This document shows, piece by piece, positions 11,401-25,800 of a DNA stretch of 64,000 nucleotides. This DNA comes from Archegozetes longisetosus (lineage: Eukaryota; Arthropoda; Arachnida; Sarcoptiformes; Trhypochthoniidae), in NCBI GenBank assembly GCA_018873245.2, contig JAEMBT020000004.1:9006652-9070651 (forward strand). Direction: 5' to 3'. The notes beneath the pieces were generated by a model. That model was not told where the DNA came from. It worked only from the letters and a program-made list of their open reading frames with translations, and did not search any database. A program made the translations under genes and the position numbers. The stretch's first letter is position 1. Each line of letters opens with the position of its first letter.

Positions 11401-14400
11401 AAATTTTCAGTACATGGTCATTATGTAAAACTATAATCTAATTAACTTTTAAACAAGTAATAATTTGAATGTTAATCAATGCAACAAAATCGAAACATTG
11501 CGTGCGGGCGTCACAGAACTGTGTTAATTGTGCAGTCAAAGCATTGACTCAATCAGGATATAGGTCCTGTTTATACTTTCACGTATTTCGAATGATTCTA
11601 TAAAGTTTTCAATTTTTCAATTCAATCTAATTATACATCAAGTTATTTAGTTAAGAATCCACGTGGGCAGATTCGAACAAAAATCTATGTTTTTTAGTGA
11701 GTCTATTTATATAAATTTGAAGTATTATATAGCATATAAATTTTTTCAGTTAGACCTTGAGTTTTTTTCGATTTGATGCCTTTGCTGAATGAAGCATCGA
11801 TTCGTTATATACAGTACTCATTTTGTCTCTAAAGTCCGTATTGACATAGAGTTTAGAAGTTGGCAAGACTACTTTGTATTTGTTGCATTCAAATACTCCG
11901 TAATTCCTGTTTAATGAAGGGTCTATTGGCTTAATCCCATGTGGCTGACCATTCACAGAGTCTTGACACTTGTATACTTGAGGCACAAGTTTGAAAAACA
12001 AATTTAGTCTTGGAAAAACTTGAACAAAGCTTGGAAGCTGTGGCCACAAGTTTCTGAAAGAAGTTAGCTTTTTTAGCAAAAAACAAAATTGACTTCCGTA
12101 TCGACTTTTGTTTGTCCGTAAATTTTCATTCTTGTATAGTTCTCGTAACTCCTAATAATATTTTATTAGAATGAGAGCTAATGATTGTATTTAATTAGTG
12201 TTTGTCCTTAAAACACACAGTGAATAGACAAGAATGAAAGAACTAATGCCTTCATTTGAAAGAAGGTATTAGTTTAGATTCGGTTGAATGACTTCTCTAA
12301 TTGTAACAGATTTACATTGAATTGCGGTCACTCTTAAGAGTAAAATCTAGAGCAAAGTAATTGATTTTATAAGTTCTGTCTGAAAGTTGGTCGCAAAATA
12401 AATCCACAGAAATTCAACAGAAAATCTAGAATTAATTAAAGTGATCAAACATATGGACGGCTGGCCCTCAGTACCAGATCACAGACCAGAACCACTCTGA
12501 TTATTCTCTTGGGTAATGTTTTCCTAAAGAGTTAGTATTTGAATGAATACTTAATATGCTGTAAGTTCTATTGATGAGTACTACTGCCAATTTCCGACCT
12601 GTAATTACATTTTAATTGCGTTCAAAACAATCCGAGCGTCAAATGGATCGATAAAACATTTCTGACGATAGCACGGAATAGAATTGAGCATCAAATGTAA
12701 TATCTTTAGACTTGAATTTATTGGTTTCAACTGAAATTTGATATTGTTTTCCAGGCTTTAATAATAGTATACTCAAAAACAGTCAGAAAAATGATTTCGT
12801 CGTCAGTTTATTTACTATTGTTCTATATTTGATTTAATAAGAAAATACTGTATGAAGGAAAATAAGCATCTTTCTTATGATATAGTAGCTCAATAAAATA
12901 TGAAAGTGTCCTCGAAAAAGTTAAACTTTTATTTTTTCAGTTTCTATGTTTAGAAATGTCAAGGGTATCAATGGTAAAGTGGTTTACATATCTCTAAAAA
13001 TGTATTCATACATAACACGTTAGTTCACAACTATCAATAATCAAGTTATTCGTTGAATCTCTACTTTTAGGTTTAATTCTATAAAACTTGAACTTTAAAA
13101 GGCTTTACAGCTTAAAACGTTGTGAGTAACGTCTAATAGAATCATGAATAGCAAATCAGATTAGAGAAAAAGCACTGAAAAACTAATAGCTTTAACAAAA
13201 AATTACTTATTTTGGTTGAGTCTGATCACAAATTAATTTCAGTTGACTCTTCAACTCACAAAAGGGTAAATACTGCTTTAGTAAAGGTATGATTAGAGGA
13301 TTTGAGCAGTTCTACGAGCTTTACAAAAGATGAAGTAATAAGAATGTGGTCTACTGAAAGGGACCTCTGGGCACAAGTTACTTGGATGATACATTTTCTA
13401 TTTGTCAAACTCATTGCTTGCAGTTGTTTTTTAACGCCATTGAGGCACATAGAACGGTCAAATCAGATCATATGAACTGTCACTTTCACCATCAACATGA
13501 TAGTCTAGAGGAAACTCTTGCCATCAAATTATTTCATCTCTCTCAGATCCGTCTGTTATCCGCAGTTCAGATCAAATTACATTTATTTAGTACTGTTTCA
13601 AATATTGTTTCACTGGTTCATTGAATCTGCCGTTAGTTTTAATAATACTCGAGAGTTTTGTGTTCAATTTATTTCTTTTAATGTGTGCTAAATGAATGAG
13701 AACTAACTACGTCAGATTAATTATAATAATGAATAGTATAATCAAAATTTGATTATAAGAAAATTGACTTAATACACTTATATGCAGATTTTCGTGATGC
13801 TCTTTCAAGTAATCTCGACAAAATTTTAGAGGTATAGACTTATCTGTAAAACATTATTTCACATACAACAGACTTTGCAAATTAGACTTAATGTTAAAGT
13901 TTGAAAATAGTTAATAACTACAACCAGTTATCGATCTGTATAATAAAACAAGTAGTTCAAAAGTATGTTGAATCGAGGGTGCAAATATACTTAAACTGAA
14001 AAATCATTATTTATACTTTATTTTAAATGATAAGAGATAACTCACTTTTAAAGACTGACTAAAAGTGTTTAGACCTTTTCATTAAGATCTGAGCTATGTG
14101 TCAAAATATGTATTTTATATACTTTGCAAACTTTTCAAAAGATTGTAGATCAATAAACGAATTTGGAGATGCTCTCAGAAAAGTGATAATTTCTCTTTGG
14201 GTAAACTCAGTCACTTGAAAAGTTGAAAATGAAATACAGAAACCTATTTTTGTTGGATTTCTAAAATCAGCTTTTTTGGGAAGGCGAACTGAATCTTCGA
14301 GCAACAAACGCAAGTTTGCCTCAAATTATTAGGTGTTATGGCCTTCAGTGTTGAGCAGATACATTTTCTTGGGAATAAGTTAACTCTTCAACGAAAAACG

Positions 14401-14580
14401 CAATAACAAAATTATATTCAACTTATATATATATTTAGTAAACTAGAATTTTTACAGAAATTTATATCATATAACTTATACATGAATAATTCTATCAGTT
14501 TTATCAAAAGGACTTCAAAAGTATTTGAATGTATGTGTTTGAAATTGAAAGACTGCACTTAAAAATAAATGAATAAACTA
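8491..14580. other. intergenic, no gene supported
   Basis: AT-rich. Open frames of 60-110 codons occur (for example minus 11750-12079, and overlapping frames on both strands at 13256-13624), but they have no recognisable domain and are within what chance gives in this composition. A short stem-loop lies at about 12240-12280. Confidence 0.45.
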
Positions 14581-15157
14581 ACTAGGCTGTGAATTGCATG
14601 CAAATTCATGATATTGTTGCCTATAAGAATCATCGAGCAAGCTTTCAAATGAGTTAACCTTCAATTTGCATATGAATGCATATATAGGCTAAAACTTTAA
14701 ATAACGTATATTTCTCTTTTTGCAATAGTTAAATATTCTAGCCTTTTATCTGGAACTTGAATTTTTCTTATAATAGTTTAATTTTTAATGAACTACTTTT
14801 TTGAATTTTTCAGATGTTTGCGTTTGAAAAATTACTAATGCTCAAAGAACAAAGTGACGATATAGTCTCAAAGTTTTTATGAACTATTGTATAAAAATTT
14901 TTGAGCCAAATTTGAAATTTTTTCAAAGCTAGTAAATTGATTTATGAAAATTGTCTGAAAATTTTTCTGTGACGTCTTGGAAATGCACTTAGTTGCTCTG
15001 GGCAACTCTATTTCACATACAAGTACTAACTTAAAACAATATGAATAACCTGTATATTGAGTTTGATACAATTTGAAAGCATCTGTATATCTCCACGTTT
15101 TGAGTGCATATTTGCACACATTTTGCGAAAATAAAAGCGTATTTTTTACAGCCTAGT
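14581..15157. repeat. possible short-TIR element
   Basis: ACTAGGCTGT at 14581-14590 is repeated in inverted orientation at 15148-15157. Only 10 bp match perfectly and there is no clear target duplication, so this may be chance. A minus-strand frame at 14877-15119 has no recognised domain. Confidence 0.25.
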
Positions 15158-15448
15158 CATAACGAATGATTTGTATCTAGATGCAATAGTTAAACTAAAT
15201 TAAACAAAGAAAAATTTTAGTTTCAGACTCATAAAGTATTCAAACGCCCCAATCTTTTGATACTGATTGTCAATCTCCGGGGATAAAAGTTTATAAGCAG
15301 ATGATAGAAAAACTGATCAAAATCTTTAAAACTTTCTCATACTTTATAATACATGTATTGGTATATCAATTTTAAAGAATAGCAGTTTTAAGAGCTTAAT
15401 TCATTGGAATTATTCATTTTTACAATCAGATAAATCACAGGAACTGTG

Positions 15449-15960
15449 TTATTTAGTTGATTAGCAATAAATGTATGCAATACATGATTAATACATGCTT
15501 AATTCAATTTGATTTATATGATTTGAAACGAAGTTGTTCCTCAATTGTACATTACCAGTTCAGCTTTACTGAATATAATAAGCTGTAGTTGTTGGTTAAT
15601 TTGATTTCTTACTTAATTTATTGCTTGTTTTCACGTTGATTATTGATTTTGTTGAGTTTACTTTTGATTATCTTATAATCGACTATAACATCCGACTGTC
15701 ACGTCAAAAAAATTTCAGATGTTATAGTCAATTATAAAATGATCAAAAGGAAACTCAACGAAACCAATAACGAACATGAAACTAAGCAATAAATTAAGTA
15801 AGAAATCAAATTTACTAAGAATTACAGCTCATTATATGCAGTAAAGCTGAACTGATAATGTACAATTAAGGAACGACTTCGTTTCAAACCATAAATCAGG
15901 TTGAATTAATCATGTAATAATTATGTATTACATACATTTATTGCTAATCAGATAAATAGG
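15449..15960. repeat. long near-palindrome, ~244-bp arms with 25-bp loop
   Basis: The arm 15449-15692 is the inverted copy of 15718-15960 with modest divergence; the loop is 15693-15717. The structure would fold into one long RNA hairpin if transcribed. It resembles a foldback MITE; no coding sequence was seen. Confidence 0.85.
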
Positions 15961-16061
15961 TTATTCTAATCTTTACAATGCTAAGGCAGACGCGTGGTGA
16001 ATCAAACTTCCCAATGAAAAAATCAAGTAAAGCATATTTTCATATTAAAAACAAATTGTCA

Positions 16062-16125
16062 GCAGTGTACGCGAACCCGACCCTATTCTACTAGTGGTCA
16101 GTGCACTAACCACTTGGCCACTTAG
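16062..16125 (-). repeat. tRNA-like sequence, probable SINE head or tRNA pseudogene
   Basis: On the minus strand, TGGCCAAGTGGTTAGTGC (complement at 16103-16120) fits a pol III A box with tRNA D-arm spacing, and GGGTTCGCGTAC downstream (complement at 16067-16078) is a degraded B box. The acceptor stem and anticodon stem do not pair convincingly, so this is not a functional tRNA. Confidence 0.4.
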
Positions 16126-16559
16126 GATGTTAAATAATCAACGCTTTGAAACTTACAAATTGGGCAGCTTTTTCACTTTATTTATATTCTCTAAAATAGC
16201 TGACTTTAAAGTCAAGTAAAACCAAATTCAAAAGTTACATAGTGGGGGGTCTACAGGTCAGTGTCGGACTTTTTGGCGTTTAACTCATCGAAAATTTAAT
16301 TTGTTTAATCATAGTAGCGTTTGCCAGAAAAGTGTAATTATTACGAATAAGCCTGAAATTTGATTTGATGTAATTTGTCAAACCTTAACATAGAGTGGGA
16401 TAAAATTCATTAGTCCTTGGTGCATATAAATTCAGCCAAAAAGTCTGGCTTCGACTCTGCGGAGAGCCTTAACTCTTTTACCTATTTCAATGATATGGGC
16501 CTACGATTCATTTTGCATTTGACGAATTTTTGAGTCTGAAACTAAAATTGTAATATTTA

Positions 16560-17160
16560 TCTTTTAACCAGAATATTACAATCCTAACATTGATCCCTAA
16601 TCCCCTATTCCCAAATTGATGTCCCGGGTACTAATCCTGAAAACAGTGTTCCGAGCATAAATCCAGTGGGCTCGGATCTAGTCCAGCTGGGTTCTCGTTA
16701 GATTTGGGCGTATGATGCTTGTTACTGACTGGACTAAAATTAATTCTTTGTCCGAAACTCGTATATAACATCTCAAAAATTAATGAAATTCAATTTAGTT
16801 CACTTTTTACACATAAAGTGCTGTAACTTATTTTTTAAACTTTTTTCTATTTTCGTTTGAGTTAGTTGAAGTAGTGTTTCTTGTCGAGCGCTCCCAAAAA
16901 GTCTCCTCCCTTACGAAACAGGCATAAGGACATTTTTGCCCCACGGCGAACACTGCGAATGGTCCGCCAAGGCACGCATCGCTGACTTCTAGCACACACT
17001 TCTGGCTCTCGCTCCGGACTAAAGCAATGCAACTGCAAGAGCTCCGAATCTGTGAACTTAAGAGCTGAAAGTCAGCCTTAAGTGTCGCCCAGCGACCATT
17101 TCTTTGGCGACGATACAACACTATTGTCCAAACTTGATTTTCAAATAAGACCAAAACTTA
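16560..17160. other. GC-richer island, origin unknown
   Basis: The base composition is clearly richer in G+C than its surroundings. The minus strand carries a 108-codon frame (16828-17154) rich in Cys, Ser and Arg with no domain I recognise. It may be a transposon remnant or an exon of an unknown gene; a start site and splice sites are not evident. Confidence 0.3.
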
Positions 17161-20100
17161 TTGGTTTAATAATATTTTTTCGATTCAAAATAAGTGGATA
17201 AACTCATTTAGCTAAGTCCATTTCCAATTCTTTTGAATTTTATTCTCAAAGCATTCAAGTTTAATAAATATGAACAAAGTTCAACCTGTGATAAGCAGTT
17301 TTTCAAAATCCTATTTTCCTTGTTTCAGTCTCTGAGATCTTACGAATAAAACTTTGAATCATTTTCCACAAGACCGAGAGTTCGATCGACTAATTTTAAA
17401 TATTGAACCGTTCAGATAACTTTAAATGGTGCACATTATTATCAAATTTGATAAAAGTTCTGAGCTAACGATCTTATTCGTGAAAGAAAAATGAATCTCT
17501 ATTTAAAAATTTTATAAATGAAAGAATGAATGAGCAGAAAATCAATTCTTTGCATCACATGTCTTTTGAATATAATGATTGAAACCTACAACTATTTCAA
17601 AATATAAAATTACAAACTAAAGAGTACCAAAATAGATTACTAAACGTAGTATAGTCAGTTGAAGGGATTAGACTGTATTTTTCAATTTTTAAGTGTGTTT
17701 GATGTCTTAATCTCTTTTTATCTTCTTTTACCATCGTTATACATTGACTATTGAATCGCCAATTTTGTGATATATTGTGCATTTAAAAATCGAAAGGATT
17801 TAATTGCCTCTAAAGACACTTTCCTGCATAGCGTTTTATATGCGTTTTTATTATTCCTTAAGTCATTTTGACTTAAACTTCAACAATTTCTGTTTCTTAA
17901 CTTATAGGAATTGTCAAAATGATTCAGAAGTAAAGGACTTATTTACAAAAGTGCACGCAATTCTCTCAACTTCAATGCTATGAAAGAAAGTGTGTTTGGC
18001 AGAAGTTAAATGCTGTCAAATTTTAAACGCACACCATTACAATACAAGTGATTTGTAACCTTTTAAATCTGGCATTATGCATGCGATATTCAAATTCGGA
18101 ATAAAAGCCACACTTACAGTAACGACTCAGACACCTAACGCTGGTTTAGTCTTCCAAAATAAAAATAAAAAATTTTCAATAATTAAATATACATCGGTGT
18201 AGATCTTAAGCCCGATCGCTACTTTATAATTGTATTTGTTTTTTCTTACTAGCGAGTGGCCTGTTTGCTTAACAAACTCAATAACTAGAAGTTTATTCAC
18301 TTTTATACAATTTTTCGTATGAAAATACAAGTGATGTCTTATGCGAATAAACTTAAAGTGCAACTAAAAATGCAACTAAATCTCTATTAGATGACAAGTA
18401 TTTCTTGAATGCTATTCCAAATCCAATACTTTTGAAACACTTGAAGAGGAAAAGATGAAATACTTGTTCAGCTTTCCCGATGTTCGGAGCCATAAGAATA
18501 AGGTTTATATAAAATATCAGAATTTAAACAAAACGAGAAGATCAGAAAATAGTAGATCAGCAAATTCTTTACGAAGAAGCGAGAAAGAAAGTGAAGGATG
18601 ATATTGAAGCCTTGAATTTGTTATTTGTATTATCGATGTACACGAATTAAGGATTTAGTCTTACTTTTAGAGTACAAATACTATGTACAGACTGATAATA
18701 TGCTAATAGCACAAGTAATTGTGTTCAGCACTTAAAGGATCGAACCTTATCTTTCGTTGAGTCAAACAAATAGAGTAATAATATTTACTCAACAAAACAA
18801 CTTTCAGAAGATGTTAAAATGAGAAAAATGGTGGACTGATTCAAGTTTGTTACTAAATTAGAAAATATATCAATACTTCTTGTGCAATTGATCGAACAGG
18901 CACTCATTCATGAATTAATAAAAGCCAAATAATGAACGTTTGGGATAAAGTGTGGGAACAAAACTTTCATTGTCAGAGATCACGTTCAGTAACAATAAAT
19001 TATAACTTTTAGTTAGAGTCACGTTATCTAACATTACCTAAAATTAAATGTGAGCGTGTTTAGCAACGGTGCAATCGATAATCTTTTGTTTGAGCCCTCA
19101 ATTGGAAAGACTAAAACAATTATGCGTACAAATATTTGAAAAATTCAATTAAAAAATAATTCAACGTTTTGAACGGCATTTTTTCTCAAAGTATAAAGTG
19201 TGGCTTCAAATTTTCAACAAGTCTATTTCAGTTAGAATATACTCATACATTTTGCGCAATGCAACTTTGGAGTACCCGAAAAGTCCGTTTGTATTGAAGT
19301 GAGTTTCTTATTGTTCGCCAGACTAAATAACTTGATTTATGTAGGTTTTGAAAGTAAGACGTACTCTTAACCAAGGAAATATCACACGTGCCTTTTAGAC
19401 ACGCAATCCAGGTATTTTATTTAATCGACAGATATAAGGAGCTGTACTGAATGCTCAGATATTCATGTTTTTTAATGGCAAATATCGGTCGAGTCGCTTA
19501 TTCAACTGAACCAAAGGCTAAGTAAACGTTTCAAACGCAGGAATGTCATGATTGCTACTGTAACAGTTCAGTTTAGTTTAATATAACCTGTCTTCAGTCG
19601 CTTAAAGTGTAGCCTAAACCTAAGATTATCTACATACTGTATTTGACTAACGTGAACGAATTGAATGATTGGGAAATTGACATTGGCAAACATGAGCCAC
19701 ATGTTGTGAAAGATGAAAATGGCTTTATGTTTGAGTTAATCTAAGTTTAATCCAAACTTGCAAAATTATTTCTCAAAGTATCAATGCTCTGATTATGTGT
19801 TTTTTGTGTGAATTGTTCGACAAACTATTTAACAACAAAATCTTCGAATTTTTGGTTGAAGTTATACTTTAGATATAAATTGAATGATAGATAAAACTCG
19901 TAACACATACTATATATTTTTTTAGACAGATATACCCTATAAAGAAAATAATACTTAGAAATAATATAGTGAGAAAAACTTACTTTTGTCACAATTGAAG
20001 TAAGGAATGCGTGTTAGACAGAAGCCTATGAGCAGAACTTGTTTTACTGAACTAAAATTTGATGTGAATAGAAAGTTAAGATTGAGTTGAGTCACGTTTT

Positions 20101-20919
20101 GCGATATATGATTTAGATGAAAATATCTGACATTAACCTTGTTATCTGAAAGGCAATACAAAGCAAAATTTAATACTCTCACAATTCAATGTTGGCTCCC
20201 TTCAATTTGATATAAAAACTAATTGAATATTGATCGGTGTCAAAACAACTCGTGAATAAAGATCACAAACAATTATAATCAAACTGAAAAACAAATATCG
20301 AAATCTACTAATTTTCTACTTGTTCGGCCTAAAACTATATCATAGTAGAGTCGGCAGCAAATTCAGGTCGTATTTGAACTTAGGAGTAAGTTTAACAAAA
20401 CTTAAATTTTCATAAATGTTTTTATCACTTATTAAAACAGAACAAACTTGTTATTCATTGTAAGTGATTGTATTTCTTCAATAGCCAGGCGTGACTAAAC
20501 TTTAAATCAAGCCTAGCATTCAATCCATACAATATATATTTGGAAGCTTGATTGAGGTAGAGGATAAAAGTCATATTCATTTTTGGTGGAAACGATCATT
20601 ACGTGACCTTCGGCCTTAGATAGTCTTTTTAGTGAGATGGAAATAGCCGTGTAAAACTACGCTAGATAGTGATAGAATCAAGAAATTGGTGTCGTTCAAT
20701 TTCACTCAATATCCCAAGTTCGATGATCTATAGCATAAACTTGAAACACGAACTATGACCTTCATAGACTCCAAAGACGAAAAGGATCAAATTTTTGACA
20801 TTACACGGTTCTCAGAATTCTAACACTATTCGATCTATCATCTCTATTATAACCTCAAAGAACGATTGATAAAAACGTTCTTATATGACCTTTAAGTTTT
20901 GGTATAAATAAAAATTTAT
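17161..20919. other. intergenic, no gene supported
   Basis: No exon or repeat that I can defend. A short plus-strand frame near 18400-18600 is rich in Lys, Glu, Arg and Ser, but open frames of this size are expected here by chance. Confidence 0.4.
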
Positions 20920-21120
20920 TCAATTTGATGGAAGTCTTTGCAAACAGAACACTTCATGTGTTTTGACCTCCTCAACTCGTGTATCGTTGCACTTAGCTTG
21001 ATAACCTGAGTACATAAATACTCCACTTGACCCAATCATGTGATCTGTGACTGTACACCTTTGCCCAGTCACACTATATGTGTGAAGTTTCTCTATAAAA
21101 TGGTTAAGTATCCATACTGC
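20920..21120 (-). other. candidate terminal exon, unknown product
   Basis: On the minus strand a good acceptor (TTTGGCAG) precedes a frame of about 64 codons containing four Cys residues and ending in TGA. AATAAA overlaps the bases just after the stop, which is unusually close for a poly(A) signal. No domain is recognised and no upstream exon could be joined; this may be a chance open frame. Confidence 0.2.
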
Positions 21121-22007
21121 CAAATTCAAAAGTGAAGACAAACTTTACTTAAAATATATACTTCACTGTGAATCCCTTAAATCAGTCGACTGTGTAGACT
21201 ACACATTGCCATTGTACAGAGCATGAATGGTGAAAATTTACTCATTTTTATTTACCAATAACGTTTTATTCATGAGTCCTATAGATATCTATTATATATC
21301 AAAATGAAAATTATCATCATGGCTTTAGAATATATAGCTTGTTCTTATTAATTTGCATGCCTTTGTGTTAAAATCTTCAGAAAAGATGACTGCGTTATAT
21401 ATTTTCCCAACGGGTTTAAATCAAAAAATTGTTGTTGCGACATGAAAGATTTATTTCAATCAGGCTTTTCAGATATTGTTGCCAAGTATATTCAATCTAA
21501 TTGAATTATAACCCAAGAATTCATCGGAAAACAACGAATTGTGGATTTGCGGTACACAGAGTGCACATAAAGTGCGTTTTTGAAAAATGTTATATTTCAA
21601 TGAGTTTTTGTTATAATGGAGTTGGAAAACTTTTTGACACAGGCATCGCTTTCTGAAGGAATTAACACTGAGAAAAGTATATTCATACAAATAAATTATA
21701 TACCCATTTTGAAGGTATGAAAATAGGCTTCATCCTAAAATATAGTAAATAATTGTATCTTTAAAGTACGATAGAATATTGATCTCAAAAATGAGTAAAT
21801 TTTCGCTATCCATCCTCTGTATTAATATTATGAACAAATAGTTCAAACTGCACATTAAATAAAACCTTATTTGCAACTTAAAAAAGAACTAAATGATGAG
21901 AAAACTTAGCTATAGTACAGTTTCTAATTGAAAATGTTTATTATACACATAAGTATATATCTAAAAGTTTGTCTTTACTTTTGAATTTGACTGTATTGAT
22001 TTAACCT

Positions 22008-22852
22008 AACTATGGAACCGCACAAACTGATACCAACCGATTTGCATGAAATTTTAATCATACATAGAACTTGTCCAGTGAACAAATATAGTTAAAGAAC
22101 TGGACCCTGTAACTCAATAACTTTTGAGTTATGGCACTTAAAGTTTGCTCCGTGTGGGTGCATTTCATTGTGTTTATATGCTTTAACTTTGCAATTTAGT
22201 AGTGACCATCGCATGGACTTTATGTACAATCATTTTCCAATTGTTTTAACGCTTTTCAACCACTAAAATATAGTTTGGCTATCGAGAAATCAAACTTAAA
22301 GTTCCCCATATAAAATATATGGATATCTAATCCACATCTTCATTGTTAAATTAGATTTAATGGTTTCATTTGAATGAGATAATATTGATTAATCAGTCTA
22401 TGATGTTAAATTATATTATTGAAATAACAATACATAATCAAAGTTGTAGATATTTCGGTTATATATTATTTATCCCATAAATGGCATTTTAATTCCTAAT
22501 AAATTTTGATAAATTATGAGTTATTTATTTCTCTCCATATATTTTATATGGGAAACTTTAAGTTTGATTTCTCGATAGTCAAACTATATTTTAGTGGTTG
22601 AAAGGCGTCAAAATACTTGAAAAATGATTTTACATAAAGTTGATGTGATAGTCACTACTAAATTGCAAAGTTAAAGCATGTAAACACAATGAGATGCATC
22701 CACAAGGAACAAACTTTAAATGTCCATAACTCAAAAGTTATTGAGTTACAGGGTCCAGTTCTTTAACTACATTTGTTCACTGGACAAGTTCTATGTATGA
22801 TTAAAATTTCATGCAAATCGGTTGGTATCAGTTTGTGCGGCTTCATGGTAAG
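22008..22852. repeat. foldback MITE with ~315-bp inverted arms
   Basis: The arm 22008-22322 matches the complement of 22535-22852 at roughly 85-90 percent by eye, around a very AT-rich loop at 22323-22534. The outermost bases diverge (TATGGAACCG against TATGAAGCCG after complementing), so a target duplication cannot be placed. No coding sequence. Confidence 0.88.
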
Positions 22853-25800
22853 TAAGAATAACGTCCCAAGCGATGCAATCTGACATTTTCCTCGGCTTAG
22901 ATTGGTAGAGGTCAAGTTAAACGATTCATCACCAAGTACACAGTCAATAATGTTATTCCATTAGAGTAGTAACGATTAATCATATTGAGAAAACTTATAT
23001 ATGAAGTCTTACTCATTTATCAATAACGTTATGAACTGCTCACCTGGTGGTGACTAATTTAACCTGATCTCCACAAACCCGATCAAACCAAACTGAGGAT
23101 GGCATCAGATCATATCGCTCGACACTTTGTTCTCACTTAAGTTAAATGACGCACATGGATATTTAACCATTCCGTAGAGAAATTTGACATGTCATATGAC
23201 TGAACAATGATAAGGAGAAATGGTAACTTTAAATATGGTCTTGTTGATCGATATCTTTTTATCGTTTGACCAAAAATTATATTTAAAACTAAATGATAAG
23301 TTTGCTCTAAGAGTTATAAAGACTTTTATGGAAATTGGAAATCTTATCAAACTTACTTTGAGTTCAAATACACCCTGCTTTACTGCTGATTTTACAGTAA
23401 AATTACATTTATAAATCTAGTCTGACTTTTCAGAGGAAAATCCCCAAAAATTGTCCATACAAATTACATCTGATAGGGATTTGAATAACTTTTAATGGAA
23501 TAGAATAAATCTAGATTCTTAAGTGTATTAGTATATTCAAGACATTGATAAGTTTCAAGCTTCGGATTCACGAGCCTGACACTCATAAGCCTGAGTCTGA
23601 CAAAGATAACCTAAGTCTTGATGAAATACACTATGTAAAGTAGTTATTAACTCGTAAGTTTAGCATCATAACATAATTCTATTTGATAGAATTTACTTGA
23701 TCAATTTTATTTTTTATATTTTTGTAACTTTACTCAACTCGTATTCTATCATTATTTGTGTAGATCACTACTAGTGTCACTCATAAAGCATAATTCATAA
23801 CAGTTGATAAGTGGATCGTAAAGGTTTAGATAATGGCAACAATGAAGATTGCGAGGCATTATCGAAATTTGCGAACACCAACGTTAAAGTTATTGTATTT
23901 ATACTAAATTAGCTTTGATAGCAACAAACCAATTGAAAAATGTACTTGTATTACTGAAACGAATAGCTCAAGATATATTTTTCTGTTCATTAAAATTTCG
24001 ATCTCGTGCAATCGATCGATCTCTTCTGTAACGAATAACTACTATAATTCATGGTAGAATCTAATAGCCTATTATCTTATATTTTTGTATTGAACTAAAT
24101 GCTTTGATCTAATAAAAGTACTGCAGCTTTAAAATCAATAACTCTTGATATGCGATCACCACTACAGTTACCTTCAAGAAGTTGTAAATAGAAGCTGAAA
24201 TTCGATAAGCAAAGTATGTTTTAGAAACTTTCCAAACTTTGCATCAAAATTAAAAAAGATCAAAACAAAAACTCACTAAATGAAGTTCTTCCGCTCAAAT
24301 GTAAAAGTAAATGTCAGTTAGTTCGAAATGAAATATTTGAAAAACTTCTAATCTTAATAGATAAATCGCCTTATTTTCCAAAATTATAATTCTACTCATT
24401 CACACACAAATTTTTTAATGCTTATTTTGTTAGTTTAGAACCGAATTTAAAATCAACAGCGAATAGTGGTTTTAACTGTTGACCTTTTTCATGCCAAATT
24501 AGTCCTACAAAGTTTTCAATAAATATAGTGTTTGCTAGCGCTGTCATTCTTGAAGTTGCTAGTTTATCTTGCATTACTAGTATTTATTTCTATTGAAAAG
24601 TCATAAATTTAATTAGAATTAGAGTGAGTAGCAATTAGACTCTTATCCACTGTGACTTCTCGTGGCTGATCAAGGATGTTTGTTTGATTAAGAATATTGT
24701 GTTTCACTCGTGTTCTAATCACTTTTAGCGCTGCTCCAATTTTAATATTGCAGAAGCGTAGTAGAAAAACAAAGGTTATGAGCGTGACCAATACAATGCA
24801 TTCAAAAGATGCATACTGATAGCTAGTTTCTAATAATAACATATCTTTTCAGATACTTTATTTAGTTTAGAATAAGGCTTAATAGTCAGCTCTGAAAAAA
24901 TTTCAAACTTATTAACTTTATTTTCTATTAAGCTGAAAGTATTTTATTTCAAAAGTTGATTCTATTACTAGTTCTCAATTTTAATCTTTCAAACTCACAA
25001 AAGAAAGTTTTTTATAGCTATAATTGTAAAGCTTTATCAAATAAATGACTGTATTTGATTTCAGATAGTTTTACAGTCTATTCATCAAAATTCATATTTT
25101 TCCGGAATATTAAGATAGAAAACGAAAGATAAAAGAAATATAAGAAAGATTTATAAAATCCTTTCTATTATAAGAATTCGAGAAAATTACTTTGATTCAA
25201 ATTCATCGTCATAAACTATGATAATTTGGAGATCTTTCATTTGAATCTATTTTTTACTTCGAATTATTAATTGAAATTTTCAAGGAATTTGATTCCCACC
25301 TGAAATGCAAACCTAAACTGTACTGCAATCGATTGACAAGAATGAAATATAAAGCAAAGCCTTATATTGATTTATGCATACAATTAATGAACAATGAATG
25401 ACTTATAGTTTCTCTATTTCATAATATTCTGCTCGAGAATCCGGAAAAATTCAGGGCTACTACACATGCATTGAATGAAGAAACACCTTTTGATAATATG
25501 TTCTTTGAACATACATAAAAGATTCATTTGATTGTTTCTTTGGCACATACTATTAGCGACGAAGCGACATACTATTTGTTTGATAATTCTCAGAATCGAA
25601 ATTCTCAAGTATCAGATTCCATATTATAAAAATTAGAAACGTTACTAATTACCGTTTTATTATGAAAAAGCTTGACAAAATCATAAAAGACTAATAAATT
25701 GCGTAATAAACGCAACTAACGCAAGTATCCATTTATTAATAATGATTGCAATTTTGTTCTTCAAAATCCCACACTTTGCACAAAGTTTTGGTTCTCTATC

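Noticed and set aside
11750..12079. 109-codon minus-strand open frame
   Set aside because: No domain, no splice context, and the length is within chance for this composition when six frames over 64 kb are considered.
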